Below, piece after piece: positions 11,979-22,298 of a stretch of 64,000 nucleotides of DNA. Source of the DNA: Deltaproteobacteria bacterium (GTDB lineage Bacteria > Lernaellota > Lernaellaia > JACKCT01); contig JAOSJX010000001.1 of assembly GCA_027493875.1 (NCBI GenBank), forward strand, positions 1 through 64,000, in the 5' to 3' direction. The position numbers were made by a program, and so were the translations under genes. The notes under the pieces are model-generated. The model saw only the letters and a program-made list of their open reading frames with translations, made no database searches and was not told the DNA's origin. Numbering within the stretch: position 1 is the stretch's first letter; every line of letters begins with the position of its first letter.

Positions 11979-13847
11979 CTATTCCGTGGTCTTCGCGCCG
12001 GCCGGGCACGTCGCCGCCAGCGCCGGATCAAGCCCGAATTTGGGCCACGCGACATCGAGTCCGCCGAGTTCGCCCATGGATCGCGTCCGGTAGAGACGCA
12101 CGCCCTCGTTCGGATAGTTCTTTATAGGAATAAACACCGCGCCGAGAAAGGCGCGGAGATCGGCCCGATGTTTCGGCGCGATGAATCGTTCGTGAAGGAT
12201 GAGATAGCAGAACGTGACGCGGGGATCGACGGCGCTTAGGTCCGACGGCCCGTCGTCGCTCGAGGTGATCTCCAGTATGAACCGCAAAAACTCCTCGTTG
12301 ACGTTGACGGTTTGCGGCATGGCCCGTTCGCGGAAAGCCAACGGATGATGATGGAGGGCGCGGTAGTAGAGATAACGCTGGTTCCAGCCCTGGTCGCTGA
12401 CGTGCGCTTCGTTGGGCAATTCCATGACGGCGCCGCGGTCGGGTACCGCGCCCAGATCGGCGTAAACGGCCGGGGCCTTCGCACTTTCAACCGGCATCGG
12501 CAACGGCGCCGGCGACAGGACGACCGACTCCGCCGCGAAAAGCGAGAGCGTCGCGCCGACCAAGGCCGGCCGGGCCCGCGGCCAACGGAGCGACAGCGCC
12601 GCCATGGCCTTCGCCGCGAAGACCGAAAGAACCAGCGTCACCATGACGGCGGCGCGATAGGTCGCGGAGAACGTCGAAAACACCGGAGAGATCGCCGCCA
12701 GCCACGCGAGCGGCAACGGAACCAGGCGTCGCGCCGACCAGTTCGTCGACGGAGCGAGTTCCAGGAAATAGCCGTGCGCGACGACGAAGAACACCGCGAG
12801 GACCGCCAGCCAGAATCCGAGGCCGAAGGCGTCCTCGCCGCCGTGCGTCTCGGGCGGCGCGCGCCGCGCCGCCCCCGCCCATCCCACCGCCGCCAAGAGC
12901 AACACGGTCCACCCGAGATAGTGAATGTGGTAGCTGGGAACGACCCATGACGAGGCTTCCACGGCGCCGGCACGGCCCACCGACGGCACCACCCACCCGG
13001 CGAGGGTCGCCGAATTCCTCAGGCCGACGACGCGCTGCGGATCTTCCCGGGCGGGCATCAATAGCGCGGTCGCCTCCTTTTCGGGCTGCGTCGCGTGCCA
13101 GTAAATCAAAAACGGCAATGAGGCGATCAACGCCGCCAGGGCGGCGGCGCCAAGCCTTCCGAAAACCGCCGCGCGCTTCGCCCGCCGCGTTTGAACAAGG
13201 ACGTACACTCCGGTAACGGCCGCCAAAAGAGCGGCGAAGATCGCGTTGTACGGATCCGTCGAGAGTAAAACGCCGAACAACACGCCGAACACCGCGACGG
13301 GCCGCCATCGGCGCAGCGAGACCGCGTCCATCAGCACCAGCAAGAGCAGCGGAAGAAACCCGTGGCTGATCTTCTCGATCTGGCCGTTCCACAAAAGCGA
13401 AAGGGCGAACGGACTGAACCCGTAGAATAACCCCGCGGCAAACGATTCGGGACGTCCCACGCCCAGCCTCCGCGCCAGGGCGTTCATCCCGAGGGCGCCG
13501 AGCAACATATGCGCCGCCAGAAGGAGGTTCATCGCGAGCACCAACGGCAGCCCTGCGAACCGCGCGGCCAGAATCGGCGCGATGTACGTCCACCCGACAA
13601 ACGTCATGTCGCCGCCGGCCGGGAAGTTCAGTTCCTTCGTTTCGGTGATGATCCCGTGACCGCCGCGCAGCGCCTGTTCGAGCAAATCGATGAGATGAAA
13701 GTGGCCGAAGATGAAGTTGCCGCCGAGAATGCGTTCCGACGCATGAACAAACGCGGGCCATGTGACCGCGACGAGGACGGCCGCATACGCGGCCGTCACA
13801 CCGGCCGTTTGGGCGATCCGTACTCGCGCGTTTTCCGGCCGATTCAT
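11979..13847 (-). CDS. Large polytopic membrane protein, GT-C glycosyltransferase-like (paralogue 5), intact
   Basis: An uninterrupted 622-residue protein, which makes it the reference member of the array. The N-terminus has a helix (GVTAAYAAVLVAVTWPAFVH), then a loop NFIFGHFHLIDLLEQAL with the His/acidic cluster, then ELNFPAGGDMTFVGWTYIA. About ten further hydrophobic segments follow. The soluble C-terminal region contains GAVMELPNEAHVSDQG and YYRALHHHPLAFRERAMP, the same signature seen in paralogues 1-4. Start at ATG 13847. It is first in the minus-strand operon and shares a 112-base divergent promoter region with the gene at 13960. Function in lipid-linked sugar transfer is inferred from architecture only; a YfhO-like or other GT-C-fold role is possible. 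Confidence 0.7.
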   Translation of the reverse strand: MNRPENARVRIAQTAGVTAAYAAVLVAVTWPAFVHASERILGGNFIFGHFHLIDLLEQALRGGHGIITETKELNFPAGGDMTFVGWTYIAPILAARFAGLPLVLAMNLLLAAHMLLGALGMNALARRLGVGRPESFAAGLFYGFSPFALSLLWNGQIEKISHGFLPLLLLVLMDAVSLRRWRPVAVFGVLFGVLLSTDPYNAIFAALLAAVTGVYVLVQTRRAKRAAVFGRLGAAALAALIASLPFLIYWHATQPEKEATALLMPAREDPQRVVGLRNSATLAGWVVPSVGRAGAVEASSWVVPSYHIHYLGWTVLLLAAVGWAGAARRAPPETHGGEDAFGLGFWLAVLAVFFVVAHGYFLELAPSTNWSARRLVPLPLAWLAAISPVFSTFSATYRAAVMVTLVLSVFAAKAMAALSLRWPRARPALVGATLSLFAAESVVLSPAPLPMPVESAKAPAVYADLGAVPDRGAVMELPNEAHVSDQGWNQRYLYYRALHHHPLAFRERAMPQTVNVNEEFLRFILEITSSDDGPSDLSAVDPRVTFCYLILHERFIAPKHRADLRAFLGAVFIPIKNYPNEGVRLYRTRSMGELGGLDVAWPKFGLDPALAATCPAGAKTTE

Positions 13848-13885
13848 CGCACTCCCGTTACGCGGTGCTTACGGGCTCTTCCGCC

Positions 13886-13914
13886 TTGGCAGGGTGACGC
13901 ATTCTTTATACGAT
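13886..13914 (+). promoter_or_regulatory. Candidate sigma70-type promoter
   Basis: TTGGCA at 13886-13891 and TACGAT at 13909-13914 are separated by 17 bases, upstream of the plus-strand gene at 13960, whose ribosome site GGAAGGATAT sits just before the ATG. Matched by eye to the sigma70 consensus only. Confidence 0.4.
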
Positions 13915-13959
13915 AACCCATCAAATCTGTCGTCCGACTGTTTCGGAAGGATATCCATC

Positions 13960-15192
13960 ATGGCCTCACCAACGCTGTTTCGCCGCCTCGTCATTCCCGC
14001 TCTGATCGTCGGCGCGCTCGTCGCCGGTGTCACGATCGTCACGCGCTTCATCAACCGAAGCCAACCGGCCGAGGGACAATATTTTTCGGCGGCTCCGGCC
14101 CCCCTTGAAGGACAAGGACCCGGGGGCCTTCAAAGGGGGTGGGAATGGAGAGCAGCCGAAAATTTCGCCCGAGCAGGGGAAACCGTTTGTCGGGCCGCCA
14201 TTTAGTGACCCGGGGCAAGGCGGTTCCGCGGGACCGGGCGGTCCCGGAGGTCCGGGGGCCCGGCGGCCCCGGGGTCCGGGCGGCCCCGGGGGTCCGGGCG
14301 GACCGGGGGACCGGGGGACCTGGGATGCCGGCGGGACCGTTCGGCGGCGGCGGAGCGTGGGGTCCGGGCGCTCAGGATGGCCGGGGCGGCCCGCCGGAAC
14401 AGGGGAGGGCCCCAGGGCGCGCCCAACGGCGGCCCCGTCGGCCGGCCGATCATCAAGGCCGGGACGCCGGAGAATGACGTGCCGCCGGAGGACGGCAGTC
14501 CGTACACGGCCTATCCATTGAGTTTTCCGAAAGTGCTTGCCGGGCTGCTCTATTTCGACAAGAAAATTCCTTCGCTGGCCGCGACGGCGGATCAATGCGA
14601 AAAGATGATTCCCATATTGAAAGGCATGGGAGCGGCTTGGGGCTCGACCCACGATATGACCGAAAAGCTCCATAAAGTTCTGACGAAAAAGCAGGAAGCG
14701 TTCGTCGCCAAAAACAAAAAAGAAATTGAAAAAATGTCGAGCTTCGCCAAGGCGACCGAGGTGATGCGAAAGCACTATCCGAACGAACCGGGCATGGGAG
14801 GGCTGGCCGGCGCCGCGCACCTGTGTACTTTGCGCATCCGCGAAAACACGGCCCCGCGCGGCGAGGACCCCGCGACGGGCGACATGATCCTCACGCAGTT
14901 CGACATTGGCACGGGAATTATCCTCATGGAAGATCACCCGGACCTGAAAATTTCAACGGATCAGGCCCGCCGCATGCTTCCGATGTTTCAGGAGCTCGAC
15001 GAGCATACGAAAACGGTCGACCTGTTCTTCCAGCAACTTACCGGTCTCCTGACCGACGAGCAGATCGCGGCGGTCGGTCCGAATATCAAAGAGATCACCG
15101 AACTCAAGTTCGCGACATTCAAGAATCCCGGCGGATCGTTTCACGATCCGTTGATCAATACCGTTCTCCAGTACTGCGAAAAAATGCAGTAG
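13960..15192 (+). CDS. Membrane-anchored protein with Gly-Pro (collagen-like) linker and two LTxxQ motifs, Spy-like
   Basis: About 410 residues. It starts at ATG 13960 after a good ribosome site, with an N-terminal anchor LVIPALIVGALVAGVTIV. A linker of Gly-Pro repeats follows (about 14215-14400), then a helical, Lys-rich domain. That domain holds VLTKKQEAFVAKNKKEIEKM and LLTDEQIAAVGPNIKEI, two copies of the LTxxQ motif known from Spy/CpxP periplasmic chaperones, about 120 residues apart. Frame changes lie near 14100 (a C run) and inside the repetitive linker. The similarity to Spy is by motif only, and the protein is much longer than Spy (about 160 residues). It could be a stress-response chaperone or simply an unclassified secreted protein. 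It is not in an operon. Confidence 0.55.
14215..14400 (+). repeat. Low-complexity GC-rich repeat coding Gly-Pro-Gly units
   Basis: The stretch is built from short units such as GGTCCGGG and GGCCCCGGG coding GPGGPGGPG-like sequence. The translation moves between frames here, as expected of a polymorphic or error-prone repeat. It forms the linker between the membrane anchor and the LTxxQ domain of the host gene. Confidence 0.7.
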
Positions 15193-15198
15193 ATTCGC

Positions 15199-16806
15199 CT
15201 AAGACTCCGGAAGCCGCGAGAAGAGCCGCAGTTCGCGCGCGGCCCCATCGGTTTCGCGCATGACCAGCCCGAATCGCGGGCGCACTTTGTCGAACGCGTC
15301 GAAGACGCGTTGCGCGTAGAAGTCCGGAACGCCTCCGCCCGGCGCATACGATGCGTGCCCGCCGGCGGGAGCACCCTTGGCGACGAGAATCAACGTGCTT
15401 TCGGCGAGATGCGCTTCAATTTCTTCCCGTTCGATAAGCCCCGCGGGAAGTTTGCCGATCCCGGCGCGTTCAAATAAGTTTTCGACCGGGAAAAAGAGGG
15501 TCCCGCTCCCAAAGATCGGCCTGAATCGCCTCCGCGGCCGGCGCATCAAGGAGCAACACGACGCGCCCGCCGAGGTGCCACGCGGCTATGGCATCGGCCA
15601 ACGCAGCGATGTTCCCGTTGTCGACGTGCTGCGCACGGAGAACACCGGTTTCCTGAAACCGCTCGTGCTGTTCCTCTTCACTGAGCGGCCCGGGCGACGC
15701 TGCGCGCGCGTGCACCACCAACGCGGCGACGCTGATCACCACCAACGCGGCCGCCGCGACGGGCGCCCGTTTTCCGAGCGTCCGCACCACGCCCACCGCC
15801 GCAAGAACGGGAAAAATAGGCAGCATCGGCAAAAGATATCGCGGGGTAAACATCGGAAGGATCAAGGGAAAAGAAAAAAAGCGGAACGGCGACGGCGGCG
15901 ATCAGCGCCCAGATACGTTTATCTTTGCGCGACGCGAGCGCGCCGAAGACCGCGGCGGCGGAAACGATCCATCCCGCACTTGAGCGCGCCAACACGGCGG
16001 CGTAGTCGAGGGCGTCGAAGGATTCCGGTTCGACGCGCCGGTAAAATGCGTTGACCTCGTGCCGGTCAAGAAATATCGCCCCAAATCTGGGTGCGTACCA
16101 CGTCAGCGCGACACCGCACGCGAGCGCGGCGGCGAGGCCGAAATTGATCGCGGCCCTCTTCCAATCGACGGTCTTTCGGACCTCGATAAACGCGCCCACC
16201 GTATAGACGACGGCCGCCGGAAGAAAATAAATGACGAAGCTTTGTTTGGTCAGCAATCCGAGGCCGACCAGCGCGCCAAATGCCATTGACCACCCGCGTT
16301 TCCGAAAGCCGTCGCTCGCAAACATGGCGGTGAGGGCCATGGCGAGAAAGGCCGCCAGCGGATAGTCCGTCGTGTATATACGGGAAAATCCGTCGAGCCC
16401 TGGAAGCGTCATCACCATGGCCGCGGCCAATAATCCGGCGACGCGCCCTTCCAACCGCCGGGCCACGGAATAGCACGACGCGACGAGCAACAGAGAAAAT
16501 CCGGTGAAGGACCAAACGGGCGCCTCGACAGGACGGTGAAAAAGGCCGTGATCGGCAGCGCGGTAAAATGGATGAGCGGGGGAAAGGCTCCGGCGCCCAG
16601 CGCCCGGTGAAACTCCAAATACGCCGCGTCGCCGTCCTTTCCGGAGACCGCACTCCCCAACAAAAGACTCGTGCGAGACAGTTCCAACGGATCGTAGATC
16701 GGCGGAACGTTGTCCTTGGACAGCACGGAATATTGCCGCCCGAGACACACGCGACGATCAGCACGAGGATGAGGCCGGCAGCCCGGCGTTCCGTGGCGTC
16801 GCTCAT
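15199..16806 (-). CDS. ArnT/PMT-like membrane glycosyltransferase (GT39/GT83 type)
   Basis: About 535 residues, starting at ATG 16806 (MSDATERRAAGLILVLIVACV). It resembles dolichyl-phosphate-mannose and lipid A aminoarabinose transferases: an N-terminal helix, an outer loop with DNVPPIYDPLELSRTSLL, then FSRIYTTDYPLAAFLAMAL and LVGLGLLTKQSFVIYFLP, both typical of the family. Frame changes lie near 16735, 16535, 15860 and 15505. The C-terminal third (RYLLPMLPIFPVLAAVGV, then a soluble tail) includes the RYLLP block commonly preceding the last helices in this group. Predicted to transfer a sugar from polyprenyl phosphate in the periplasm. The sugar and acceptor are unknown. It is followed 50 bases upstream on the strand by a DMT transporter, possibly a co-operating flippase. 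Confidence 0.7.
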
Positions 16807-16859
16807 GGATAACGCATGGCATAGCAGAAATCCGCGCGTCTGCCGATAAGACGCCGCGT

Positions 16860-17752
16860 TCAGGTCAGGACGAGAACCGCCACGCCGGCGACGGCCAATA
16901 CGGTACCGGCGACGGCGGTGCGCGTGATCCGTTCCTTAAAGAGCACCGCGGCGGGCGCCAGAATAAACACGGGGGTCATGGACATCAGCGTCGCCGCGAC
17001 GCCGGTTTTCGTATGCTGAACGGCGAGCAGCGATAATGAAACGCCCAAAAACGGACCGAAAAAGGCGCCAAGTCCGATGCGTTTCATGGCGCTTTCGTTT
17101 CGGAGCGCTTCGCCTGCTTTGGCCCACCATCCGATGACCGTAAAAGCACCGAAAACCCGGCGATGCCGGCGATCACGCGGATTTGCGTCGCGGCGAAGGG
17201 GTCGTAGTCGCGCATTCCGTATTTCGACAAGACGAGCCCGACCGCCTGCCCCACCGCGCCGACGAGCCCAAGCGCCACGCCTTTCACGGACGCGTCCGCG
17301 AAAACGCCTCCCGTGTTTTTCCGGCGCTCGAGTACGGCCAACGCCACCCCGGACAGCGTCAACGCCATCCCGGCCACGTCCATGCCGGTCAGCCGCTCGC
17401 CCATCACAAACCACCCCACCACGGCGGCGATCAGCGGAACGCACGACATGATGAGTGTCGACAAGCGCGAGCCGATCAGCACAAACGCGCGAAAAAGCGC
17501 GAGATCGCCGATCGTAAAGCCCACAAGCCCGGACAGCGGCAGCCAGATCCATTGATGCGCTCCGGCGTCCGACGGCCAGAGATGCCCGCGGGCGACGAGC
17601 CCCAGGCCACTGAGAAAGAAAAACGCGAGGATCAGACGCAGGAGATTAACGGCCAACGACCCGACGCGGCGGCCGGCGCTTTCGAAAGACATCGCCGTCA
17701 CGACCCAACACAAGGCCGTCGTCAACGCGGCGAATTCACCGATGTAGGGCAT
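16860..17752 (-). CDS. DMT-superfamily (EamA) transporter
   Basis: About 297 residues with ten predicted helices in two EamA repeats. ATG 17752 (MPYIGEFAALTTALCWV) is preferred over the upstream TTG because GGGAG lies 8 bases before it. The first repeat has FESAGRRVGSLAVNLLR and VPLIAAVVGWFVMGERLTG; the second ends with TPVFILAPAAVLFKERIT and AVAGVAVLVL, matching the internal duplication of the family. One frame change near 17145. Such transporters export small metabolites or flip lipid-linked sugars (ArnE/F-like). Position beside an ArnT-like transferase favours a glycolipid role, but that is inference. Confidence 0.82.
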
Positions 17753-17898
17753 CGACGCCACTCCCAATCAGCGCGCTGAATTCACCACGGATCGTCGTTG
17801 GCGCGCAAGCGGCGCTTGCGAGGTGTTCTTTCGGTTGATAACCTTACCGTTTGCGCTTTTTGGCGCCTTTATGCTGACGTAAACGTTCACAGGAGCAC

Positions 17899-19367
17899 AT
17901 GGACATGGTTGTCGGTGCCGCGCGTTCCGACGCCTCGCCCTCGATGGCGGTTCCGCGCTTTCGCCATGCGCTCCTGGCGATTCCGCCGACCGGTCTTTAT
18001 CGGCGGGACGAACGATGCCAGAACCGCGTCGCGGATCAGACCGTCCGCGTTGTCCTCCCCCGATCGGCCTTGCCTACGCCGCGTCGTTCCTCCGCGCCGA
18101 AGGCGTTCCATGCCGCCTCCGCGATTTCGCGGCGGAAGGCGTATCGCCGTCCGCCGCGCTGGACGAACTCGGTGGGCCGACGGATCTCTTGTGCGTGCGC
18201 GTCACGGCGCCGACGTTGGACCGCGATCTCGCTTGGCTTCGCGAGGCTAAAAAACGCCGGCCCGATCTTTTTATCGTCGCGATCACGTCGATGTTCGGGG
18301 ACGAGACGGGGGCCTGGCTCGACCGCCACGAGGTCGTCGACGGCGTGCTGCGTTCGGACAGCGAATCGACCCTGTCTCTTCTAGCCCGCGGTGTCGAAGA
18401 CGGCCTGCTGACGGGCTTTATCGCCCGCGGCGCGAACGGGCACGCGGCGCGGTACGACGCGCGCCAGTCCGATTTTCCGAATTACATTCTCCCGGCCCGC
18501 GATCTGTTGCGTCATGAGTTGTACCGTTCGCCGGTCACCGGCGCGCCGATGACCATCGTGGAAACGAGCCGTGGTTGCCCGTTCTTATGCGTTTTTTGCC
18601 CGGCCAATGCGCTCACCGCGGGACGCGTTCATCAGCGTCCGGTCGCCAACGTGCTCGACGAGTTGGAGGTTTGCGTGCGGGAGCACGGCCTGCGTGACGT
18701 TCTGTTTCAGGCCGATACCTTTACACTCGACCGCGCATGGGTTCGCGCCTTGTGCGACGGCATTATCGACCGGAAAATCCCGCTGCGCTGGGCGGCCAAC
18801 AGCCGCGCGGACACCGTCGATCTCGAAACCCTCAAACGCATGAAGGCCGCGGGGTGCACGTCGCTTGGATTCGGGGTCGAGAGCGGCGACGACGAGCAAC
18901 TCCGGCTGATGAAGAAAAATTTGACCACGGCGCAGATCCGCCATGCGTTTGCGCTTTGCCGCGAGGCTGGGCTTCGCGCGCACGCGTTTTTCGTGATCGG
19001 CCTGCCGTGGGAAACACGGGCGTCGCTGGATAAGACGGAGCGCTTCGCCCGCGAACTCGCGCCGGATTTTTTGGACATCAACATCGCATTTCCGCTGCCG
19101 AATACCGAATACGACCGGATCGCGCGGCGGGAATCGCTTTTGGAACGGCCGATCGCGGGCCGGGGCTACGCCACGTCGCCGGTCCGGTCCCGGTCCGTAG
19201 CACACGGCGAACTGCAACGCCGGCGCCGCCGCATGTTGCTCTCGGCGTATATCCGCCCGCTCTACGCATGGCGTACGTTGCGCCGCGAGGCATCTACCTT
19301 CCCGCAAGCTCTCCGTCTTATCGGCTACGGCCTCCGCCGCGTCGGGCAGCTCGCCCTAAGCCGTTAG
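17899..19367 (+). CDS. B12-binding-domain radical SAM protein (1)
   Basis: About 489 residues. ATG 17899 follows AGGAG by 5 bases. N-terminal Rossmann-like cobalamin domain: ALLAIPPTGLYRRDERCQ, then (after a C-run frame change near 18060) PIGLAYAASFLRAEGVPC. The radical SAM core has RGCPFLCVFCPANA, the CxxxCxxC site for the [4Fe-4S]-SAM cluster, followed by VLFQADTFTLDRAWV, AANSRADTVDLETLKRM and SLGFGVESGDDEQLRLMKK, all conserved in this class. The C-terminus (SAYIRPLYAWRTLRREA) matches the FYxRPR tail of the other three members in the window. Family members methylate or rearrange unactivated carbons in lipids and natural products. The substrate is unknown. Confidence 0.85.
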
Positions 19368-20246
19368 ACCGTCCGCGGCGGCGTCCGCCGCCACGTCCTC
19401 TCGCGCCGCCTTGAGATAAGCCTCGGCCGTCGTCCACGTGCCGTGTTCGCCGACCAAGCGGATCACGCGGTCGAGAAAGGCTGCCTTCGTCTCGGCGCGG
19501 TGAAAATTGAGCGTGAAGAAATCGAGGATGAAGCCGTCGCCGCGCCGCTCGGGAGCGGCAAAGTCGGTCAGGTGGCACAGCAACGTAAAACAGCGAGACC
19601 GGCGGGCCGCAAAATGGAACCCGGCGCGGAAGCTTAATTGAACCCTAGATACATGCTGTAGCACGGGTGAAACGGCGGAAGCGGGCCGACGCGCGGCAGC
19701 GGAATTTCCCAGAGCGGCGCGTCCGGAAACGGCTGAAACGGATCGGCCGGAAAACGGTCGAACCGCATCCGGCGGCGAAAACCATCGGTGGCGAAGATCG
19801 ACGAGTCGTAGGCGTATCCCGCGTCGCGCACAAGCTCCAACGCGCCGCGCGTCAGCGAATACGCCGGCGAGCGAAATCCTTCGCACGACGTTCCGCAAAT
19901 GTCCTCGATTTTTTTTCTTCGAGTCGAAAATTTCGGCGCGCAGGCGATCCGGCGGGAGGCGATTCAGCCGGTGGTGCCCGAGACTGTGGCTCGCCAGACG
20001 ATGTCCCGCCCGGACGACATCGTCCACCGCCGTTTTCTTATCGTGCTCGCCCAACTCGTCCGCAACGACAAAGAAGGTCGCGTGCAATCCGCGCTCGCCG
20101 AGAAACGCGATCGCATTGTCGACCGCGGATCGAAAGAAAAAGTCGGCGCCGCCACGCACCGGCTTTCCGTAAAACCGGTAGATGGCGGCAAGGCTGTCCA
20201 TGTCCACATGAATCCATGCGGCTCCGGGGGCGTCCGGCGAAGGCAC
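19356..20246 (-). CDS. NodB-type polysaccharide deacetylase
   Basis: About 296 residues. It belongs to the carbohydrate esterase 4 / NodB homology group, which removes N- or O-acetyl groups from glycans. Motifs: WIHVDMDSLAA (first Asp motif), GLHATFFVVADELGEHD, RAGHRLASHSLGHHRLNRL (metal-binding H-x3-H), and after a T/A-run frame change near 19915 GFRSPAYSLTRGALELVRDAG (catalytic Arg/Pro motif). A second frame change near 19640 leads to the C-terminal FILDFFTLNFHRAETKAAF. The GTG at 20246 is proposed as start; without a frame break at a GGGG run near 20308 the reading frame would instead run in from the radical SAM gene. Convergent, overlapping the 3' end of radical SAM 1 by 12 bases. Confidence 0.75.
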   Translation of the reverse strand: MPSPDAPGAAWIHVDMDSLAAIYRFYGKPVRGGADFFFRSAVDNAIAFLGERGLHATFFVVADELGEHDKKTAVDDVVRAGHRLASHSLGHHRLNRLPPDRLRAEIFDSKKKNRGHLRNVVRRISLAGVFADARRVGACARRGIRLRLVDLRHRWFSPPDAVRPFSGRSVSAVSGRAALGNSAAARRPASAVSPVLQHVSRVQLSFRAGFHFAARRSRCFTLLCHLTDFAAPERRGDGFILDFFTLNFHRAETKAAFLDRVIRLVGEHGTWTTAEAYLKAAREDVAADAAADGLTA

Positions 20247-20254
20247 GCGCGGCC

Positions 20255-21678
20255 TCAGACCGGCGCTTTGGCCCGGCCGGCCAAGTCGAGAAAGGCGCGG
20301 AAGTTGGCCCCACATACGGCGTACGTCGCCGGCGGCGATCATGTCACGGAGATACCGGAGCACTTTGCGTGGGCGAAGATAGAAACGGCGGTAGGCGCGG
20401 GAACGCGCCAGCCCGAGCTCCGCGGCGCTCAGATGTTCCGTGTGAAGAATCGGCTTTCCGTGAATATTGAATCTTTCCCAATCGTCGGTTTCGAGAAATC
20501 CGCGCTCTTTCGCCACGCGAAAATCCTCCGTTCCCGGAAAGGGCACCATCACCGAAAAGAAAACCCACGTCGGGTCAAGGCGCACGGCGAGGTCCATGGT
20601 GCGCTTGAGGTGTTCGGCGCGGTCGTGGTAGTGGCCGAGAATGAAAAACGCCTTGGTCCTAAGCTCGTGTTTCCGAAGCATGGCGAACGCGCGATGCAGG
20701 TCGTCAACTGTCATCTTCTTGCGGATCGCTTCCAACACATCGTCGCTGCCGGATTCCACGCCGAGTTGCAATTCGCGGCACCCCGCGTCTTTCATGGTGC
20801 GTACGAGGTCGTCGTCCAGGCAGTCCGCGCGCGTCAGGCACGCCCACTGAAAATCGAAACCTCCGGCGCGAAGGCGCGCGCAAAATTCCATGACGCGCTT
20901 GCGGTTGACGGTAAAGGTATCGTCGTAAAAAGACGAATCCGGGATCGTACCCGGCGCGTAGGAATTCCAACTCGGCGAAGACGTTGTCCAAAGTACGGAA
21001 GCGCGCGTAACGTCCCCATACCTGATGCTTGCAGCAAAACGAGCAATCCCACGGGCAGCCACGCGCCGTGAAAAACGTGACGAAGCGGCGGTTGCGCGCG
21101 CGCGTCGGATATTCGTGGCTGTAGGCGTGCATCGGCAGAAGGTCGCGCGCGGGAAAGGGCAACTCGTCGAGATTCTTGACGTAGGGGCGGCTCGGCTCGT
21201 CGAACGGCTCGCCGCCGCGAAGATAGCTCGTGCCCGCGATGCCGCTCCAGTCGTTCGTTCCGGCAAGGCGCCGCTCAACGATCTCGGCAAAGGTGTGCTC
21301 ACCCTCCCCGCGTACCGCGAGATCGAGCGGCCCGATCATGTCGCCGGGCACGACGGACGCGTGCGGTCCGCCGGCGATTTGCACGATGTCCGGCACGGCA
21401 TCGCGCACGCCAAGCGCCAGGCGCTTCACGACGGGCGCGGTGGCCGTGACGTTGGTGTATCCGACGATCGCTGGTTTTTCCGTGACGATGGCGCGGCGGG
21501 TTCCCTCTTCGCTCAGCCCCTCCGCAACCGCGTCCAGAATGCGCAGCGAGACGGCGTCGCCGAAGCGCTCGCGGGCGTAGGCTGCGAGATAGGCGTGGCC
21601 CATCGGGGCGTCCGGCGGGGTTTCTCCGAAACGTCCGGGAACCTGCACCCAAGGCGGCTGAACCAGAACGATCTTCAT
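20255..21678 (-). CDS. B12-binding-domain radical SAM protein (2)
   Basis: About 474 residues, ATG at 21678 (MKIVLVQPPWVQVPGRFGE). The cobalamin-binding region includes PMGHAYLAAYARERFGD and QIAGGPHASVVPGDM. After the hinge FPARDLLPMHAYSH comes the cluster motif RGCPWDCSFCCKHQVW. A frame change near 20935 (T run) joins to FYDDTFTVNRKRVMEF; then ACLTRADCLDDDLVRTM, ELQLGVESGSDDVLEAIRKK and the C-terminal RAYRRFYLRPRKVLRYL. The best ending, NFRAFLDLAGRAKAPV, lies in a neighbouring frame after a GGGG run near 20308 and stops at 20255, 8 bases before the deacetylase GTG. If that run is correct as given, the two genes are fused. Likely co-transcribed and acting on a related substrate. Confidence 0.83.
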
Positions 21679-21757
21679 GCCGAACGACGATACTCCAGTT
21701 TGACGCCCGTCGTCATGTCATGACCGTCACGAGACGAGCGGCGGGTGCCTTGTTCTT

Positions 21758-22298
21758 TCAGCGCCGCCAACGCGCTTTTTGCGCGGATACGATCTCCGTA
21801 TTCATGCCCGCCCAATGCAGGCTTCCGCCGTAGCGCCCGTGTTCCATCTTGATGCATTTGTCCATCACGACGTTCAGCCCGGCGGCTAGCGCACGGTCCG
21901 GCGGCGTCGAAATCGACGATTCGAAGCTGCATCCAGACCGCGCCCGCGCCGGCGGCGATCGCCTGTTCGACGATTCCGGGCACCTCGTGGGACGGGCGGA
22001 AAATATCCACGATGTCGATTTTTTCCGGCACGCTCGCGAGGTCCGGGTAACACTTCTCTCCGAGAATTTCGCCGCCGCGCGGCGTCACCGGAATGATGCG
22101 GTATCCTTCGTATTGCAAATACGACGCGACGAAATGACTGGCTTTTTGCGTGTCCTGGGAAAGACCCACAATAGCGATCGTCCGCGCGTTTTCAAGCAGC
22201 GAGCGGATCACATCTTCGGCCTGATACCGCGCTCGCTGCTCCGGCGTCAGCGCGGTGTTCAGATCGATGCGGCACGCAGCGCCTGATCCAAATCCCAT
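21758..22298 (-). CDS. CoA-binding (YccU-type Rossmann) domain protein
   Basis: About 180 residues of the succinyl-CoA synthetase-like CoA-binding fold. ATG 22298 lies inside the end of metY, overlapping by 40 bases, which implies translational coupling. Visible blocks: [19 protein letters not shown] (nucleotide-binding glycine region), [38 protein letters not shown] and [14 protein letters not shown]. One frame change near 21895, after which [16 protein letters not shown], the conserved family ending, is read and stops at 21758. The biochemical role of this family is not settled. Its frequent partnership with sulfhydrylases and methionine genes suggests a link to sulfur amino acid metabolism or CoA/persulfide binding. 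Confidence 0.82.

Noticed and set aside
14215..14400. Real triple-helical collagen domain
   Set aside because: The repeat is short and impure, and frame breaks make the exact period unreliable. Only a Gly-Pro linker can be supported.
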